Positions 63,301 through 64,000 of a DNA stretch of 64,000 bases are shown one piece after another. The DNA comes from Methylomicrobium agile. Its GTDB lineage: Bacteria; Pseudomonadota; Gammaproteobacteria; Methylococcales; Methylomonadaceae. The translations under genes and the position numbers were made by a program. The stretch lies in assembly GCF_000733855.1 (NCBI RefSeq), contig NZ_JPOJ01000004.1:1-64000 (forward strand), read 5' to 3'. The first letter of the stretch is position 1; the number at the start of each line of letters is the position of its first letter. The notes under the pieces were generated by a model. It had not been told where the DNA came from, did no database searches, and saw only the letters and a program-made list of their open reading frames with translations.

Positions 63301-64000
63301 ATTTTTGAGTACCGCCCTTCCCAGACCCGCTCGAAAACTGTTTGGAATGTCTGCCGAGTCACCGTGATCTGGTTCTCCGGTAATTGCTCATAGTCGTCGG
63401 GATCCATCACGGTCTCTGAAAGCATACCTTTGATGTAGCTGCGGATGATGTGCCAAGAAATATCTGGCCCAAATTCCCGCGCAGCAGTACGATCCATTCC
63501 AAACCATTCCGTCCATAGTTTACGGAACTGTGAATAGTCCACCCGGCGGGATAGTGCGAATTGTTCCTGCCTAGTTCGCGCATCAACCATTGAGAGCAGG
63601 TGGGGTTGAAATTCCCGGAATGCCTCGTCGAGAATCTCTCGATTATCATCGACCAAACTAGCCGATCCACTTCCTCGAAAGGTGGCCTCGTTACGCAGGA
63701 TACGCTCGATAAAACTCCGCGCGACGCGCAGTAGTTCTCCGTTTGCTGTCAAGTACACGGGAGGTGCAATCAATTGGGCCGCCGGTGTGCTCAAGTAATA
63801 GAAAAGCAGATCCGCAAAAAGATATTGCAAGATGGTGGACTTGCCGCTTCCAGCACGACCGTTTACGAACAGAGGAAACGCCCCCTCTGTCCGACGCACA
63901 CTAAGCAAGACATCGGACTCCTCAGGTGAAAGTGCCATGTTGGCAACGGGTTCCTTCTCAATCTCCACCCACGTTTCCTCATCCGCGAGCATGTAAGCCG
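60393..64000 (-). CDS. SF1 helicase, second copy, cut by window end
   Basis: Open frame for about the last 1200 codons of the helicase described at 3801-8167. It shows that the break seen there at 4262-4265 is not real. The N-terminal 255 or so codons lie beyond the window end and are found only at 7400-8167. Confidence 0.85.
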   Translation of the reverse strand, partial: AYMLADEETWVEIEKEPVANMALSPEESDVLLSVRRTEGAFPLFVNGRAGSGKSTILQYLFADLLFYYLSTPAAQLIAPPVYLTANGELLRVARSFIERILRNEATFRGSGSASLVDDNREILDEAFREFQPHLLSMVDARTRQEQFALSRRVDYSQFRKLWTEWFGMDRTAAREFGPDISWHIIRSYIKGMLSETVMDPDDYEQLPENQITVTRQTFQTVFERVWEGRYSKIAEAKGLWDDQDLARFILDNDLAKPASPAVLCDEAQDFTRIELELLLRLNLFSNRAVPPHDLSRVPFAFAGDQFQTLNPTGFRWDAIKASFVEKFIRALDPSGLSGRTELNYRELHYNYRSTPPIVRFSNGVQALRSALFKMPELRPQTPWALPQGVFPVVWFNSGDSSFWKRFKEADSFVVIVPCNEGEEAQFVRDDPILRQHIRMEDEIPQNVLSAARAKGREYQVVVVYGFGGVAPRNLMELMDSTHGGDEATKDHSLPFQYFINRLYVAVSRPKQRLIIVDDESGINALWEFANREEVTRRVIDAANRGRTVWNADPEDENAPAVEGMTMGKVEDLTRESAGDPIDNAKTFEEDGRARKDAFLLRQAALAYRSAGDSTKATECRARALELEGDHLAAAEAYLDAGFVVPEAVQCFWKVGKTGWQRLTELGKLNASVARETEFKYALAILDTSVSSSRGIELLEELAARLSETSFAAYVSSENAWRDGINTIIDNVRNDASLTMAGTLEHVLEKIEACGIAQLDRKMAEVHFRAGSLQKAVQRWEKAGETKSDEYLKAKAAIEPYPGKLAALMKVGAFVEIIQEFEARTNTDLDSAQWSNISLAYLQCNRLNDALDAAWKSQNATVIRRIALKAISEGEAQTAIRALHGTVIAMVGNGEWEPLAKFASTLDFSPDSNWSEDAVRELVESHADELQCTLVSALARSDAFPELPGHLQRQLSEFLRRFLRVKEGRWRPFVSAEEAGAAIERGGKFTDALPFYEAVTKESLFSEEQKQFARLRWIICKNRQLEYEREQAGQSRRASEIQRELSEAMKRLGIERVTDLPKYPELAEIEKPTNSLVQIPESKPETPLHLPSEVLEADTMFGVAAVKQIELAGRVAVKVGDFNIELSRQIGRCNFKNEQTMQTAFFNIREGQPGGEKTWQVISPIEWGCEDWKIRLSHSGAKLKISFDDLGVSLSIDQPLNS

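Larger units (their letters stand above)
56585..64000. repeat. Terminal redundancy, second copy (more accurate)
   Basis: Second pass over the bases at the start of the window. All reading frames broken in the first copy are intact here (parA, parB, helicase), so this copy should be used for annotation. It stops inside the helicase gene, whose N-terminal part exists only in the first copy (7400-8167). Confidence 0.95.

Overview
The window is an essentially complete circular plasmid of about 56.6 kb, read past its own start. Bases 1-7407 and 56585-64000 are the same sequence apart from eleven single-base indels in homopolymers. Only the first copy carries frameshifts in parA, parB and a large helicase gene, so the second copy is the better sequence and the first looks like unpolished long-read data. 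The host is most likely a gammaproteobacterium. Supporting signs are an IncP/RP4-like oriT with TraJ, a KfrA-like protein, an iteron/Rep_3 origin, Tn402-like ends and IS3, IS4 and IS66 elements. A methanotroph such as Methylococcales is possible, but the sequence cannot prove it.

Backbone: an iteron origin (54506-54702) and its Rep_3 initiator (54805-56106); kfrA with a long palindromic operator (52729-53772); parAB flanked by two identical palindromes that are candidate parS sites (57573-59546); a ParD/ParE-type toxin-antitoxin pair; a tyrosine recombinase next to a dif-like site with two 11-bp arms and a 6-bp centre (36769-37773), probably for dimer resolution; and two RP4-like oriT regions in opposite orientation. 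One oriT has a TraJ gene. No relaxase or mating-pair genes are visible, so the plasmid can probably be mobilised only in trans.

Accessory load: 8.1-13.7 kb is a mobile-element patch. It holds a Tn402-like element without transposase that is split by an IS3 element, then a serine recombinase, a WGR protein, a YhcG-type nuclease and an IS4-family element. 13.9-17.2 kb encodes a catalytically dead long prokaryotic Argonaute overlapping a PD-(D/E)XK nuclease gene, a two-gene immune system of the long-B pAgo type. 18.3-36.7 kb is one translationally coupled operon of nine genes: HTH regulator, C5-cytosine methyltransferase, DrmD, a zinc-ribbon PD-(D/E)XK protein, DrmMI, DrmA, DrmB, DrmC and Vsr. 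This is an enlarged class 1 DISARM system. An IS66 element with an 8-bp target duplication splits drmD.

38.3-44.8 kb is a mercury-type transposon with unusual ends of about 170 bp, each carrying seven copies of a GGCTC-type motif. Its DDE transposase, AAA ATPase and serine resolvase recall Tn552/Tn5053. The cargo is merR, merT, merP and a GDCCVxC protein with no merA. It has interrupted a umuD gene, and its own resolvase is split by a second, identical copy of the IS4-family element. 44.8-51 kb carries a LysR-regulated hydrolase/AhpD/EthD cluster, a HigBA-type pair and a TacAT-type pair with a third coupled gene. 3.8-8.2 kb, and again the end of the window, holds a 1455-residue SF1 helicase with a repeat-rich C-terminus of unknown role, possibly defence. 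The plasmid thus combines stable-maintenance functions with at least two, perhaps four, anti-phage modules.
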